Below, one piece after another: positions 18,157 to 26,770 of a DNA stretch of 64,000 nt. The stretch is taken from contig DBFJJS010000010.1 in assembly GCA_048393055.1 (NCBI GenBank), positions 186,001 to 250,000 on the forward strand, read 5' to 3'. The translations under genes were made by a program, and so were the position numbers. The notes under the pieces were generated by a model. It was given only the letters and a program-made list of their open reading frames with translations. It searched no databases and was not told the origin of the DNA. Within the stretch, counting starts at the first letter, position 1; every line of letters starts with the position of its first letter. This DNA is from Faeciplasma sp048393055 (GTDB lineage: Bacteria > Bacillota > Clostridia > Oscillospirales > Ruminococcaceae).

Positions 18157-18185
18157 ATTATACTACACAGCAAAGTTTATTGCAA
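18157..18185 (-). promoter_or_regulatory. Promoter of the membrane protein-recD2-comFC operon
   Basis: TTGCAA (18185-18180) and TATAAT (18162-18157) on the minus strand, 17 nt apart, about 70 nt upstream of the first gene. Confidence 0.75.
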
Positions 18186-18215
18186 GAAAATAAAATCTTA
18201 AAAATACTTTTTATC

Positions 18216-18386
18216 TCACTTATGATTGTCATCGACCTCTTTTTTAGACAGCAATACATTTTCGTCAGAGCGATTGTACACCCGTCCGTCGCCATCTGTA
18301 TAGTTGTCGACTATAACGTTTGTCTGCCACTCTGGGGTTATCTTATTTTTTGGTCTGTAGATTTTTACTTTGTCTTTTTTGCTCAT
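18216..18386 (-). CDS. Small charged protein of 56 aa, unknown function
   Basis: A 57-codon frame starting MSKKDKVKIYRPKNKITPEW and ending KKEVDDNHK, then TGA. The ATG at 18386 is 6 nt past a perfect GGGAGG Shine-Dalgarno site (18398-18393). The product is hydrophilic, with lysine and aspartate clusters and no membrane segment. No family is recognised. It lies alone between two divergent operons. The ribosome site and protein-like composition argue that it is real. Confidence 0.65.
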   Translation of the reverse strand: MSKKDKVKIYRPKNKITPEWQTNVIVDNYTDGDGRVYNRSDENVLLSKKEVDDNHK

Positions 18387-18556
18387 AGTTTGCCTCCCAT
18401 ATAGAAAACTGCCGTTTTAAGCTTAGAAAGCTAAAACATCAATATTATTTTTAACAGAGAGAAAAAAAGTATTCACAAACTTAAGATACGTCTTGATATT
18501 TTTCAAAATTTTTTCGGATTTTTTATACAGATTACGATTCATTTTCATCTTGCATA

Positions 18557-18585
18557 TTGTCTCGGAAAAGAAAATGTAATATAAT
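18557..18585 (+). promoter_or_regulatory. Promoter of the membrane protein-cwlD-radA run
   Basis: TTGTCT (18557-18562), 17 nt, TATAAT (18580-18585). Transcription would begin near 18592, about 47 nt before the first gene. Confidence 0.75.
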
Positions 18586-18638
18586 ACTTACATTCGGTTA
18601 TGATTCTAAAATTATTATTTGCGAAAGGAAATATAAAT

Positions 18639-19217
18639 ATGAAAAAAACATGGCTGCTCGTAAAGTCCGGACTGCTTCTTCTGCTATGCTGGCTCGCCTC
18701 CCTTGTAATCGTAATGTTCTTCCCAATGTGTTACCAGAAGTTCGGAGTCGTAATGTGCTTTGTTTTCGGACTGTGCTCCATAGGCGCTTCTGTGTGCATA
18801 TATGCTGACTCTGCGTTAAAGCTTGGAAAGAAAATGCGCATATATGATGAAAGACATGAACAAAAAGACAATTCACACTTCGGTCTGCTCCTCGGTCTGG
18901 TACCGACAGCGATAAATTATATATTCGTATTTATACTTTACTTGTCGAAGTTTGGAGTCATTTCCTATGATTTTTATCCGCTATACAAAACCTTAACGTT
19001 CTATTTTATGCCGCTCACCTACATTGCTGCCCCTAACAGCGCAGTTTATGTTGACGGGACGGTGCAGTCTGTGCCGGTCCCCGCTACCGAGCTATCTGCG
19101 GCAGCACTGATAATAATCACCGTACTTCCTCTTGTTTTCCTTATCACAAACTATGTCGCGTTTATCGTCGGATACAGGCAGATAGACGTAAAGAGCAAAA
19201 TACTTTATGGAAAATAA
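18639..19217 (+). CDS. Multi-pass membrane protein, unknown function
   Basis: A 192-aa protein with about four hydrophobic segments (roughly 8-30, 35-55, 82-105 and 150-175), separated by a charged loop (KLGKKMRIYDERHEQKDN). The ATG at 18639 follows AAAGGAAATATAA. No family is recognised. It is followed by a hairpin and cwlD. Confidence 0.7.
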   Translation: MKKTWLLVKSGLLLLLCWLASLVIVMFFPMCYQKFGVVMCFVFGLCSIGASVCIYADSALKLGKKMRIYDERHEQKDNSHFGLLLGLVPTAINYIFVFILYLSKFGVISYDFYPLYKTLTFYFMPLTYIAAPNSAVYVDGTVQSVPVPATELSAAALIIITVLPLVFLITNYVAFIVGYRQIDVKSKILYGK

Positions 19218-19234
19218 ATCATAATTTATAAGAC

Positions 19235-19271
19235 AACCTCATAAGTTTGTACAAAACACACTTCGGAGGTT
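19235..19271 (+). promoter_or_regulatory. Hairpin that includes the cwlD ribosome-binding site
   Basis: AACCTC (19235-19240) pairs with GAGGTT (19266-19271), and inside it AAGTTTGT pairs with ACACACTT (one mismatch) around ACAAA. The right arm contains the cwlD Shine-Dalgarno GGAGGT, and TTTTCTT follows. It could be a terminator for the upstream gene that doubles as the cwlD leader, or a structure that hides the ribosome site. Confidence 0.5.
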
Positions 19272-19276
19272 TTCTT

Positions 19277-20008
19277 ATGTTAAAAAAGCTATGGGCTAAC
19301 CGAATCGGCACGCTTATTGTGCTGCTTTGCGCATATCTGCTGGTTTTCGGATTCATAAGCACTGCCAGGGAACCCGTTGCGGTCATCCCGACTGATACGG
19401 AAAGCTCCCTGCCGGTAATCGTTCTCGACGCCGGTCACGGAGGAATAGACAGCGGATGCGTCAGTATAAACGGCGTGGAAGAAAAAGATATCAACCTGAG
19501 CATTATGCTTAAGCTTAAACAGATGCTGGATACAGCAGGCTTTGACACAGTAGTTACAAGAGATCAGGACAAATCAATACATGACATAGGTGTGACCGGA
19601 CTCGGCAATCAAAAAAAGTCCGATATGGAAAACCGACTTAAAATAATAAACACCTACGATAACGCGATCTTTGTCTCCATACATCAAAATCAGTTTACAG
19701 ATTCAAAATACTACGGTGCCCAGATGTTTTACCCTGAAAACAGCCAGCAGAGCGAAAAGCTTGCCCAGATACTTCAGGACAATATTACATCAAGGCTCCA
19801 GCCGGAAAATGAGCGCGAAATAAAACCCGTAGGCGATGAGATATACCTTCTTCACTTCGCCAAATGCCCGGCGGTAATGGCTGAATGCGGATTCCTGTCC
19901 AACCAGGCAGAAGCCGACAAACTGGAATCCGACGAATATCAGAGCCAAATGGCTTTTTCGATATTTGCTGGAATATGCGAATATGTCTTTTCCGAAACTG
20001 AAATATAA
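19277..20008 (+). CDS. cwlD: N-acetylmuramoyl-L-alanine amidase, CwlD-like
   Basis: Amidase_3 zinc enzyme that cleaves the lactyl-peptide bond of peptidoglycan. CwlD acts in making spore-cortex muramic lactam. The 243-aa protein has an N-terminal membrane anchor (about 10-26), DAGHGGIDSG with the first zinc histidine, the EEKDINL glutamate, SIHQNQF with the second histidine, and the catalytic MAECGFLSN. The start at 19277 follows GGAGGTTTTCTT. There is no wall-binding domain, as in CwlD. With spoIIR it supports sporulation; a vegetative amidase of the same fold is the alternative. Confidence 0.85.
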   Translation: MLKKLWANRIGTLIVLLCAYLLVFGFISTAREPVAVIPTDTESSLPVIVLDAGHGGIDSGCVSINGVEEKDINLSIMLKLKQMLDTAGFDTVVTRDQDKSIHDIGVTGLGNQKKSDMENRLKIINTYDNAIFVSIHQNQFTDSKYYGAQMFYPENSQQSEKLAQILQDNITSRLQPENEREIKPVGDEIYLLHFAKCPAVMAECGFLSNQAEADKLESDEYQSQMAFSIFAGICEYVFSETEI

Positions 20009-20045
20009 CTAATACAAGCTTTAACACAGTGAAAGGGATGTTAAA

Positions 20046-21413
20046 ATGCCAAAATCCACAAATACATACGTCTGCTGTGAATGTGGCGCAGAGTCTCCAA
20101 AATGGAACGGTCGTTGTCCTGCATGCGGGGCATGGAATTCACTTGAAGAGGTGTCTTCTGTGCCTGTTGCAAGGACGGCAGGTCAAAAAAGCCGAAGGGG
20201 CGTAAACCTCACCGACAAAATAGTCTCCCTTAACGACGCTGAATCCTCCTGCGATGAAGTAAGATACAAAACCGGAGTTTCAGAGCTCGACAGAGTGCTG
20301 GGCGGAGGTCTTGTAAAGGGCTCAATAGTACTGCTCGGCGGTGAACCTGGAATAGGAAAATCAACATTGCTGCTTCAAATATGTCAATACATGTGTCAGG
20401 AAAGGGATATACTTTACGTATCTGGAGAAGAGTCTGTAAGACAGATAAAGCTGAGGGCGCAGCGTCTTGGGGTTACCTCTGGCAACCTGTATCTTTTAGC
20501 AGAGTCTGATGCTGAATCGATTTGTGAGACAATAGTAAAAAATAAGCCCGACATAGTAATAATAGACTCGATACAAACAATGTCCATTCCGACGATAAGC
20601 TCTACGCCCGGAAGCATAACTCAGGTGAGAGAGTGCACAGGGCTTTTCATGCGCACTGCAAAAAGCGAGGAAATACCTTTTTTTATAGTAGGACATGTAA
20701 ACAAAGACGGTGCGATAGCGGGTCCTAAGGTAATGGAGCATATTGTAGACGCAGTCCTTTATTTTGAGGGAGAAAAAAACCTATCATACCGCATATTGAG
20801 AGCTGCAAAAAACCGTTTCGGCTCTACAAACGAAATAGGAGTATTCGAGATGAGCGACAACGGGCTTCATGAAGTCGCTAATCCATCGCAGGCACTCCTT
20901 TCCGGCAGGCCGACATGTGTTTCCGGTTGCTGCGTGGCATGCGCAATGGAAGGCTCAAGACCAATACTTGCAGAAATCCAAGCTCTCGTCACGAAAAGCA
21001 GCCTTCAGTCTCCAAGGCGCGTCTGTGCAGGTCTCGACTATAATAGAGTATGGCTTATTCTTGCCGTTCTGGAAAAAAGAATGGGATATTATTTTGGAAG
21101 CCTCGATGTATACGTCAATATAGTGGGAGGATTAAAAATATTCGAAACAGCAGCAGACCTCCCGGTCGCGATGGCACTATACTCCTCGCTAAAGGATGAT
21201 CCTATAGACGAAAAGACGATAGCGTTCGGGGAAGTCGGTCTCGGAGGGGAAATAAGAAGCGTTTCCCACCTCGAGCAGCGCATACAGGAGGCGTGCAGGC
21301 TCGGCTTTGAGCGCTGTATCGTACCTAAACACTCGCTAAAGGGCATTCGCCCGCGCCCGGACATCGAGATAGTTGGAGTAGCAAACTTGAGACAGGCGTT
21401 TGATTTGATATGA
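20046..21413 (+). CDS. radA: DNA repair protein RadA
   Basis: RecA-like branch-migration helicase of recombination and transformation. The 455-aa protein has a zinc finger (C10, C13, C24, C27), Walker A GGEPGIGKST (about 98-107), the family motif KNRFGSTNE and a Lon-like C-terminal domain (KSSLQSPRRVCAGLDYNR; GEVGLGGEIR). The ATG follows AAAGGGATGTTAAA. It lies 37 nt after cwlD and is probably co-transcribed. Confidence 0.97.
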   Translation: MPKSTNTYVCCECGAESPKWNGRCPACGAWNSLEEVSSVPVARTAGQKSRRGVNLTDKIVSLNDAESSCDEVRYKTGVSELDRVLGGGLVKGSIVLLGGEPGIGKSTLLLQICQYMCQERDILYVSGEESVRQIKLRAQRLGVTSGNLYLLAESDAESICETIVKNKPDIVIIDSIQTMSIPTISSTPGSITQVRECTGLFMRTAKSEEIPFFIVGHVNKDGAIAGPKVMEHIVDAVLYFEGEKNLSYRILRAAKNRFGSTNEIGVFEMSDNGLHEVANPSQALLSGRPTCVSGCCVACAMEGSRPILAEIQALVTKSSLQSPRRVCAGLDYNRVWLILAVLEKRMGYYFGSLDVYVNIVGGLKIFETAADLPVAMALYSSLKDDPIDEKTIAFGEVGLGGEIRSVSHLEQRIQEACRLGFERCIVPKHSLKGIRPRPDIEIVGVANLRQAFDLI

Positions 21414-21436
21414 CTTTCTCCTTTTATTCGTCTAGC

Positions 21437-21485
21437 AATAACAATAATAAAAGCCCTAAACACAATATATAGTGCTTAGGGCTTT
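21437..21485 (-). terminator. Terminator between tRNA-His and radA
   Basis: AAAGCCCTAAGCAC pairs with GTGTTTAGGGCTTT (one mismatch) on the minus strand, followed by TATTATTGTTATTG (21450-21437). It lies 2 nt past the tRNA-His CCA. The plus strand has only a short T-run, so it may end radA less efficiently. Confidence 0.8.
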
Positions 21486-21486
21486 C

Positions 21487-21564
21487 TGGGGTGGATAGTC
21501 GGACTCGAACCGACGGTCTTCAGAACCACAATCTGACGCGTTAACCAACTACGCTATACCCACC
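21487..21564 (-). tRNA. tRNA-His (GTG anticodon)
   Basis: On the minus strand GTGGGTA pairs with TATCCAC, the anticodon loop TTGTGGT gives anticodon GTG, and the T-arm has GGTTCGAGTCC. Both tRNA-His identity elements are present: an encoded extra G at position -1 opposite a C discriminator. The CCA end is encoded. Confidence 0.96.
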
Positions 21565-21627
21565 ATAAAGCGATTAAAAACTTTAAAACGGAATTTTTTA
21601 CCTCAAAGGCTTTAAACCGCGAATGTA

Positions 21628-21656
21628 ATTATAGCATGTCGGAAATAAAAAATCAA
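21628..21656 (-). promoter_or_regulatory. Promoter of tRNA-His
   Basis: TTGATT (21656-21651) and TATAAT (21633-21628), spaced 17 nt on the minus strand, about 64 nt upstream of the mature tRNA. Confidence 0.75.
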
Positions 21657-21663
21657 TAGTCCA

Positions 21664-21686
21664 CTAAAAAAAGTTTGCACAAACTT
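21664..21686 (-). terminator. Terminator after the DUF6514-like gene
   Basis: AAGTTTG pairs with CAAACTT in a tight hairpin (21671-21686), followed on the minus strand by seven T. It lies about 64 nt past the upstream gene stop and just before the tRNA-His promoter. Confidence 0.6.
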
Positions 21687-21749
21687 AAACGTACAAGATT
21701 TGACCGCCGGAAATAATCAGTTGGTAAACACGCTGCTTATGTAGCCTGC

Positions 21750-22001
21750 TCAGCTCTTCATTTCTACAAAATCACGTATTACATCCATGATATGAAGCCG
21801 AGACAAGTCACACCTGTTGCATATATTTACAAGTTCATTAAGCGAACTCTTGTCAGGAGTTATATTGTCCATACGGAAAACTTCCTCTCCGTTTTCATCG
21901 TATGCAGCAACGCCGTATTCACATACGATCTCGCCGCTCTTTACATCTTCTTCAGATTGTGTGTCCGTTACATTCGACACTGTCAATTCGTACTTCGTCA
22001 T
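21750..22001 (-). CDS. Small acidic protein, DUF6514-like
   Basis: An 83-aa acidic protein: MTKYELTVSNVTD, then CEYGVAAYDENGEEVFRM and the C-terminal pattern LVNICNRCDLSRLHIMDVIRDF. This recalls the DUF6514 family of Clostridia, which has no known function; the match is from memory. The ATG at 22001 is 5 nt after GGAGG; the frame extends 4 codons further without a better site. Confidence 0.65.
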   Translation of the reverse strand: MTKYELTVSNVTDTQSEEDVKSGEIVCEYGVAAYDENGEEVFRMDNITPDKSSLNELVNICNRCDLSRLHIMDVIRDFVEMKS

Positions 22002-22185
22002 TTCTTCCTCCATATAGTGCTTTATTGATACAAGACGTCTGTAACAGTCAAGAGCTTAACATATGTTGCAAAAATTTTATGTCGAATTTTGTCGAATAAT
22101 TTGCACTTTCAAAGATTTATGAAGTAATCCGAACTAATGTATAAAATGTAGATAATTTTTGTGAAGAATAGATTCTTGCGTAAAG

Positions 22186-23487
22186 TTAGTCAACTTTACG
22201 CAAGACAATTTTGGCGTTTTCAATTGGAACACAAGAAAATTTAAGCGCACTAAGGTAAATTCTTTCCGCTTCGTCAAGACTTGACTTCGTATTAGTGTAA
22301 AGTACAGCGAGGTTCTCACCGTTTTGTACCCTATCTGATGTTTTTTTGTTTATCACAATTCCCGCCTCGAAATCAATAGTGTCGCCTTTTTTCGTCCTGC
22401 CTGCACCAAGTACGGAAGCACAAAGCCCTATTTTAGCGGTATCCATTTTACTGATGTACCCGTTTTCCTTACATAAAACGCTACGGCTATACTTCGCGGT
22501 TGAAAACAGGCTTACGTCGTCCGCCATATCCTGATTTCCGCCCTGCGCTGAAATCCACTGCTTAAATTTATTATATGCAGCTCGGCTGTCAAGTGCATTT
22601 TCAGCCTTTGCGTACGCTTCATCATGGGTTATTTTAAAGCAAAGAGAAAGCATGGCTGCGCTCAGCTCAAGGCATAACTGCCTCAATTCTCCGCCTGTCT
22701 CACCCTTCAGCACTGAAATAGCCTCTATAACCTCCAGCGAGTTTCCCACGCACCTGCCGAGAGGGACATCCATATTAGTTATGAGCGCAGAGATCCTGCG
22801 ACCGCAATGCTTTCCTATTTTGACCATGCTTTCGGCAAGCTCTATTGCTGAAGCCATGTCGGTCATAAATGCCCCGCTTCCGACTTTAACGTCTAAAACA
22901 ATAGACTTAGCACCTGCCGCCAGCTTCTTAGACATTATGCTTGAAGCTATAAGCGGTATTGAATCGACAGTTGCGGTTACATCCCGAAGAGCGTAAAGCT
23001 TTTTATCCGCTGGAACCATATTTCCGGTTTGACCGATAACAGCAATCCCGATGTTTCTTACCTGATCAAAAAATTCTTCTTCGCTGAGCTCGGTTTTATA
23101 GCCTGTAATGGATTCAAGCTTGTCAACGGTGCCGCCGGTGTGCCCGAGCCCTCTTCCGGACATTTTTGCCACCTTAGCGCCGCATGCAGCTACAATCGGA
23201 GCAACTATAAGCGTAGTTTTGTCGCCTACTCCTCCCGTCGAGTGCTTGTCGACGCTGAGCTCGCCGAATTCCGATAAGTCAACCTTATCTCCCGAATTTG
23301 CCATAGCGTAAGTAAACGCAGCAGTTTCGCGGTCTGTCATGGAGTTAAAGCATATAGCCATTGCAAGCGCTGACATCTGATAATCAGGTATTTCTCCGCT
23401 TGTGAAGCCGTCTATTGCAAATTTAATCTCTTCCTCCGAAAGCTCTATCCCGCGTTTTTTCTTTAATATAATATCATACATTCTCAC
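22186..23487 (-). CDS. pdp: Pyrimidine-nucleoside phosphorylase
   Basis: Phosphorolyses uridine and thymidine to the base and (deoxy)ribose 1-phosphate. The 433-aa protein has the signature SGRGLGHTGGTVDKLES and the phosphate-binding KHSTGGVGDKTT, followed by the PYNP C-terminal domain. The GTG start gives MRMYDIILKKKRG, matching the MRM-DII beginning of the family. It starts 9 nt after cdd and is the last gene of deoB-cdd-pdp. DeoB then converts the pentose 1-phosphate made here. Confidence 0.95.
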   Translation of the reverse strand: MRMYDIILKKKRGIELSEEEIKFAIDGFTSGEIPDYQMSALAMAICFNSMTDRETAAFTYAMANSGDKVDLSEFGELSVDKHSTGGVGDKTTLIVAPIVAACGAKVAKMSGRGLGHTGGTVDKLESITGYKTELSEEEFFDQVRNIGIAVIGQTGNMVPADKKLYALRDVTATVDSIPLIASSIMSKKLAAGAKSIVLDVKVGSGAFMTDMASAIELAESMVKIGKHCGRRISALITNMDVPLGRCVGNSLEVIEAISVLKGETGGELRQLCLELSAAMLSLCFKITHDEAYAKAENALDSRAAYNKFKQWISAQGGNQDMADDVSLFSTAKYSRSVLCKENGYISKMDTAKIGLCASVLGAGRTKKGDTIDFEAGIVINKKTSDRVQNGENLAVLYTNTKSSLDEAERIYLSALKFSCVPIENAKIVLRKVD

Positions 23488-23496
23488 TTGACAAGC

Positions 23497-23913
23497 TCAC
23501 CTCCCCATTCTGTCCGGACCGAAACTGACCGGCAGCAGCTGCGCAAGCGTGTATGTGTATATATTATCGCATGTAACAAGATGTATTTTAAAATCGTCGC
23601 CGCAAAATTCACGCATGACCTGCCTGCAAACTCCGCACGGCGAAAACACAGAGCTGTCAAGTATTCCGCCCTTACCTCCGCAAACTGCTATATCAGTAAA
23701 ATCGGTTTTTCCGTCACTTACAGCTTTGAAAATCGCCGTCCTCTCCGCGCAGTTTGAAGCCGGATAACTTGCATTTTCTATGTTGCATCCGATATAAACC
23801 GTGCCGTCCGAGCATAAAAGCGCAGCACCGACCTTATAACCGGAATACGGCGCGTAGGCGTTGTTCATCGCCGAAACCGCCATCTCACACAACATCTTCG
23901 CAGTCACTCCCAT
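23497..23913 (-). CDS. cdd: Cytidine deaminase
   Basis: Deaminates cytidine and deoxycytidine to uridine forms. At 138 aa it is the usual size for the tetrameric enzyme. It shows YAPYSGYKVGAALL, the catalytic NCAERTAI (zinc cysteine and proton-shuttling glutamate) and PCGVCRQV with the other two zinc cysteines. The ATG follows AGGAGCTGATGAT. It feeds pdp directly. Confidence 0.96.
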   Translation of the reverse strand: MGVTAKMLCEMAVSAMNNAYAPYSGYKVGAALLCSDGTVYIGCNIENASYPASNCAERTAIFKAVSDGKTDFTDIAVCGGKGGILDSSVFSPCGVCRQVMREFCGDDFKIHLVTCDNIYTYTLAQLLPVSFGPDRMGR

Positions 23914-23927
23914 ATCATCAGCTCCTG

Positions 23928-25082
23928 TCAGGTATTAAGAAAGCTTTTGCCTTCGCAGACAAAGCTTACGCCCAAATACTTGCAGACGGAAGCAGCAATA
24001 TCGGTAAAGCTGCTCCTTATGCCCAAATTTTGTGGAATAATGGAATCACAGTACGCCAGCAGCGGGATATATTCGCGGGTGTGGTCTGTGCTGACGTCCC
24101 CAGGGTCGCATCCATGGTCCGCAGTAATTATGAGGATATCTTCCTTTCTAAGCTGAGGTATAAAACCACTCAGCCACATATCAAAGGCATTAAGCGCCTG
24201 CGCATATCCGGCGGCGTTGTTCCTGTGACCGTAAAGCATATCGTAGTCCACAAGATTTATAAACGCCAGACCTTCAAAATCCTTCTTTACAAGCTCATCA
24301 GTGCGGCTCATTGCCTCTTCGTTTCCGTGCGCGGGCAGAGATTGCGTAATCCCCCTGCCGGCAAATATATCCGTGATCTTCCCCACGGCAATAACGTCCA
24401 TTCCCTGTGAGCTTATCGCGTCGAGCATTGTCAGCCCGCGAGGCTCGAGAGAGAAGTCCTTGCGGTTTGACGTCCGTGTATAATTTCCGCTGCTTCCGAC
24501 AAACGGTCTGGCTATTACACGTCCTACCGCATTGTCGCCCTTTAAGATAGCTCTTGCCGCACGGCAGTAGTCATAAAGCTCCTCCACCGGCACTACGTCC
24601 TCGTGCGCAGCCACCTGAAATACGCTGTCCGCAGAGGTATAAACAATAAGCTTGCCTGTCTTAATATGCTCGTCGCCGTAGTCCTTTATGACTTCAGTGC
24701 CGGAATACGGCTTGTTGCACAGAACACCCCTGCCTGTAGCGGCGGAAAAAGCGTCTATTATATCCTTCGGGAAGCCGTTCGGATAGGTTGGAAGCGGAGT
24801 TTCGGATATTATTCCCGCAATCTCCCAATGACCTATCGTCGTATCCTTGCCAATCGACCTTTCCGCAAGCTTGCAGCATAGCGCCGTTTGACTGTCGGTG
24901 CTGCCTAAAAACTCGAGCCCATCGATATTTCCAAGACCCATTTTAAGCATGTTCGGAATGTTAAGTATACCCGTTTTAAAGCAGCTTCTGAGAGTGTTCG
25001 CTCCCTTATCTCCGAATTTGTCCGCATCGGGCAACGCGCCCGCGCCGACGCTGTCCAAAACTATCAGAAAAACTCTTTTCAT
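23928..25082 (-). CDS. deoB: Phosphopentomutase
   Basis: Interconverts (deoxy)ribose 1- and 5-phosphates, linking nucleoside breakdown to central metabolism. The 384-aa alkaline-phosphatase-fold enzyme has the metal-site motif VLDSVGAGALPDADKFGD, the phosphorylated-threonine region KDTTIGHWEIAG, VFQVAAHED and ITADHGCDP. The ATG at 25082 follows AAGGAGG. It starts 23 nt after the solute-binding lipoprotein gene and leads the deoB-cdd-pdp set. Confidence 0.96.
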   Translation of the reverse strand: MKRVFLIVLDSVGAGALPDADKFGDKGANTLRSCFKTGILNIPNMLKMGLGNIDGLEFLGSTDSQTALCCKLAERSIGKDTTIGHWEIAGIISETPLPTYPNGFPKDIIDAFSAATGRGVLCNKPYSGTEVIKDYGDEHIKTGKLIVYTSADSVFQVAAHEDVVPVEELYDYCRAARAILKGDNAVGRVIARPFVGSSGNYTRTSNRKDFSLEPRGLTMLDAISSQGMDVIAVGKITDIFAGRGITQSLPAHGNEEAMSRTDELVKKDFEGLAFINLVDYDMLYGHRNNAAGYAQALNAFDMWLSGFIPQLRKEDILIITADHGCDPGDVSTDHTREYIPLLAYCDSIIPQNLGIRSSFTDIAASVCKYLGVSFVCEGKSFLNT

Positions 25083-25105
25083 GACAGAACCTCCTTGCAA
25101 ATAAA

Positions 25106-26770
25106 TTAATAATGCCTTGCTTTTTCAAACATCACAGCTCCCGAAAAAACGTCATACACTATTTCCTGCGTATCGTCGTCATAAACTATGAACGTCGGAG
25201 CATACCACAGCGGGATAAAGCTGAAGCTTTCTATCAAGCTTTTCTCCGCCGAGCTTACATCGTGTATCGCTTCCGTCAAGTCATAATACTTGTCTGATTT
25301 TTCAACGATATCTTTACAGAAATCAGCAAGCTCTTCTTGGAATTTTCCGAATTCGCCGTTTGAAAACGGCTCTATATAGCTATATGCATCCGCTCCGTCG
25401 AAGCTGAGCTCGGCAAGGCAGATATCATAATCGCCGCTTTCGAGACGGCGGTAATAATCAGATTGGTTTACAACGTCCACTCTGACATTCAGGTAAAGCG
25501 TATCGTACCACATCTGCGTGATTGCATTCAGACTGTCGTGACTTGAAAAACTGTCCGGTACCATAATGCTTATGCCTTCTATACTCAATTTTTCATCGTC
25601 CGTAAGGGTAAACCCCCATTTGTACTCCGCAAGACGGCTGTTAAATTCTATCTCAGGCTCTGAAACGCTTTCGCGGTACTGCGTTCCGCCGATAAACGCC
25701 GACGGCGGTATTATTCCGCATGAGCTTTTAAAATACTCCGGAACGCTTTCCTCAAGCGCCTGCCTATCTATGCATAAAGAAAAAATCTGCATGACGTCCG
25801 GTCTTGAAAGTATTTCGCTTTCGGGATTAAATATCAGTCCCACAGAGCTGTTATATATTTCCTTGCTCTGCATGCCATCAAGCTCGCCGGTAAGGCTGTT
25901 TGTCATATAAACATTTGTCGTTCCGTCCGTAAAGTCAGTCAGCATTACGCTTTTGTCGTCAACTACAAGATAATTTATACCTGCCGCAGCGACCTCGGAA
26001 ATCGCCGAAAAATCGCTGTTCCTGCGAAGGCGGACGTAATTGTTTTTTCCGTACTCGTCATGAAGCCAGTATGTTACATAAAAAGGTCCATTAGACGCTA
26101 TGCTGTCGGCCTCAAGACCGTATTTTCCCTTGCACTGGTTAAAGAACTCCTCGCTGCACGGCGACGCGGGAAGCTTTGTAACAAGGCTCAAAAACTGAGC
26201 GTTAGGGTGCTCAAGGGTTATTTCAAGGGTATAGCTGTCTATGGCTTTTACGCCGATGTTTTCAGCGCTTCCCGCACCGCTGTACGCGCTTTCAGCACCG
26301 CTTATGCAAAAATAGTCCTTTGCATATTCCGAGCCTGTATTCGGGTCAAAAAGCCGCTTAAAAGCAAAAACAAAATCGTCCGCCGTTACGGGAGCGGAAA
26401 AATCGCCTGAGGTAGTCCACTTATACCTGTCGTCAAGATAAAATGTGTAAACTAAGCCGTCGTCGGAAATGGTATAATCCTTGGCCACACCCTGCGATAT
26501 CTGTCCTGACGAATCCATCCGAAGAAGCCCGACAAACATATTTTTTGCAATCATCAGAGAACTTTCATCGCTCGCTATCTGAGGATCGAGATTTTCCGGA
26601 TCATCGCTTATGGAAATTTTAAAAATATAATTTGAGCCGTCGTCCTTTAAAATAGACATGATACTGTCTATAGGCGAGCAGGCGGTCAGGAACAAAAAGC
26701 AAGTCAGGACAGCAAATATAAATACTTTTTTTAAGCTCTGAGATTTTTTAAAGCTCTGTGACAATGACAT
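25106..26770 (-). CDS. Family 5 solute-binding lipoprotein (OppA-like), orphan
   Basis: Extracytoplasmic binding protein of the peptide/nickel ABC class. The 554-aa form has a basic N-terminus, a hydrophobic segment and the lipobox FLTAC with C31. It then has the family pattern DDPENLDPQIASDES, DGLVYTFYLDDRYKW and TADDFVFAFKRLFDP. The ATG at 26770 follows AAGGAAGGTC and overlaps the end of nrdG by 23 nt. No ABC permease or ATPase gene is adjacent; instead it sits between nrdG and deoB. The ligand is unknown. Confidence 0.88.
   Translation of the reverse strand: MSLSQSFKKSQSLKKVFIFAVLTCFLFLTACSPIDSIMSILKDDGSNYIFKISISDDPENLDPQIASDESSLMIAKNMFVGLLRMDSSGQISQGVAKDYTISDDGLVYTFYLDDRYKWTTSGDFSAPVTADDFVFAFKRLFDPNTGSEYAKDYFCISGAESAYSGAGSAENIGVKAIDSYTLEITLEHPNAQFLSLVTKLPASPCSEEFFNQCKGKYGLEADSIASNGPFYVTYWLHDEYGKNNYVRLRRNSDFSAISEVAAAGINYLVVDDKSVMLTDFTDGTTNVYMTNSLTGELDGMQSKEIYNSSVGLIFNPESEILSRPDVMQIFSLCIDRQALEESVPEYFKSSCGIIPPSAFIGGTQYRESVSEPEIEFNSRLAEYKWGFTLTDDEKLSIEGISIMVPDSFSSHDSLNAITQMWYDTLYLNVRVDVVNQSDYYRRLESGDYDICLAELSFDGADAYSYIEPFSNGEFGKFQEELADFCKDIVEKSDKYYDLTEAIHDVSSAEKSLIESFSFIPLWYAPTFIVYDDDTQEIVYDVFSGAVMFEKARHY

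Noticed and set aside
18180..18404. Plus-strand 74-codon frame opposite the 56-aa gene
   Set aside because: No ribosome site; the minus-strand frame has a perfect one and a more protein-like composition.
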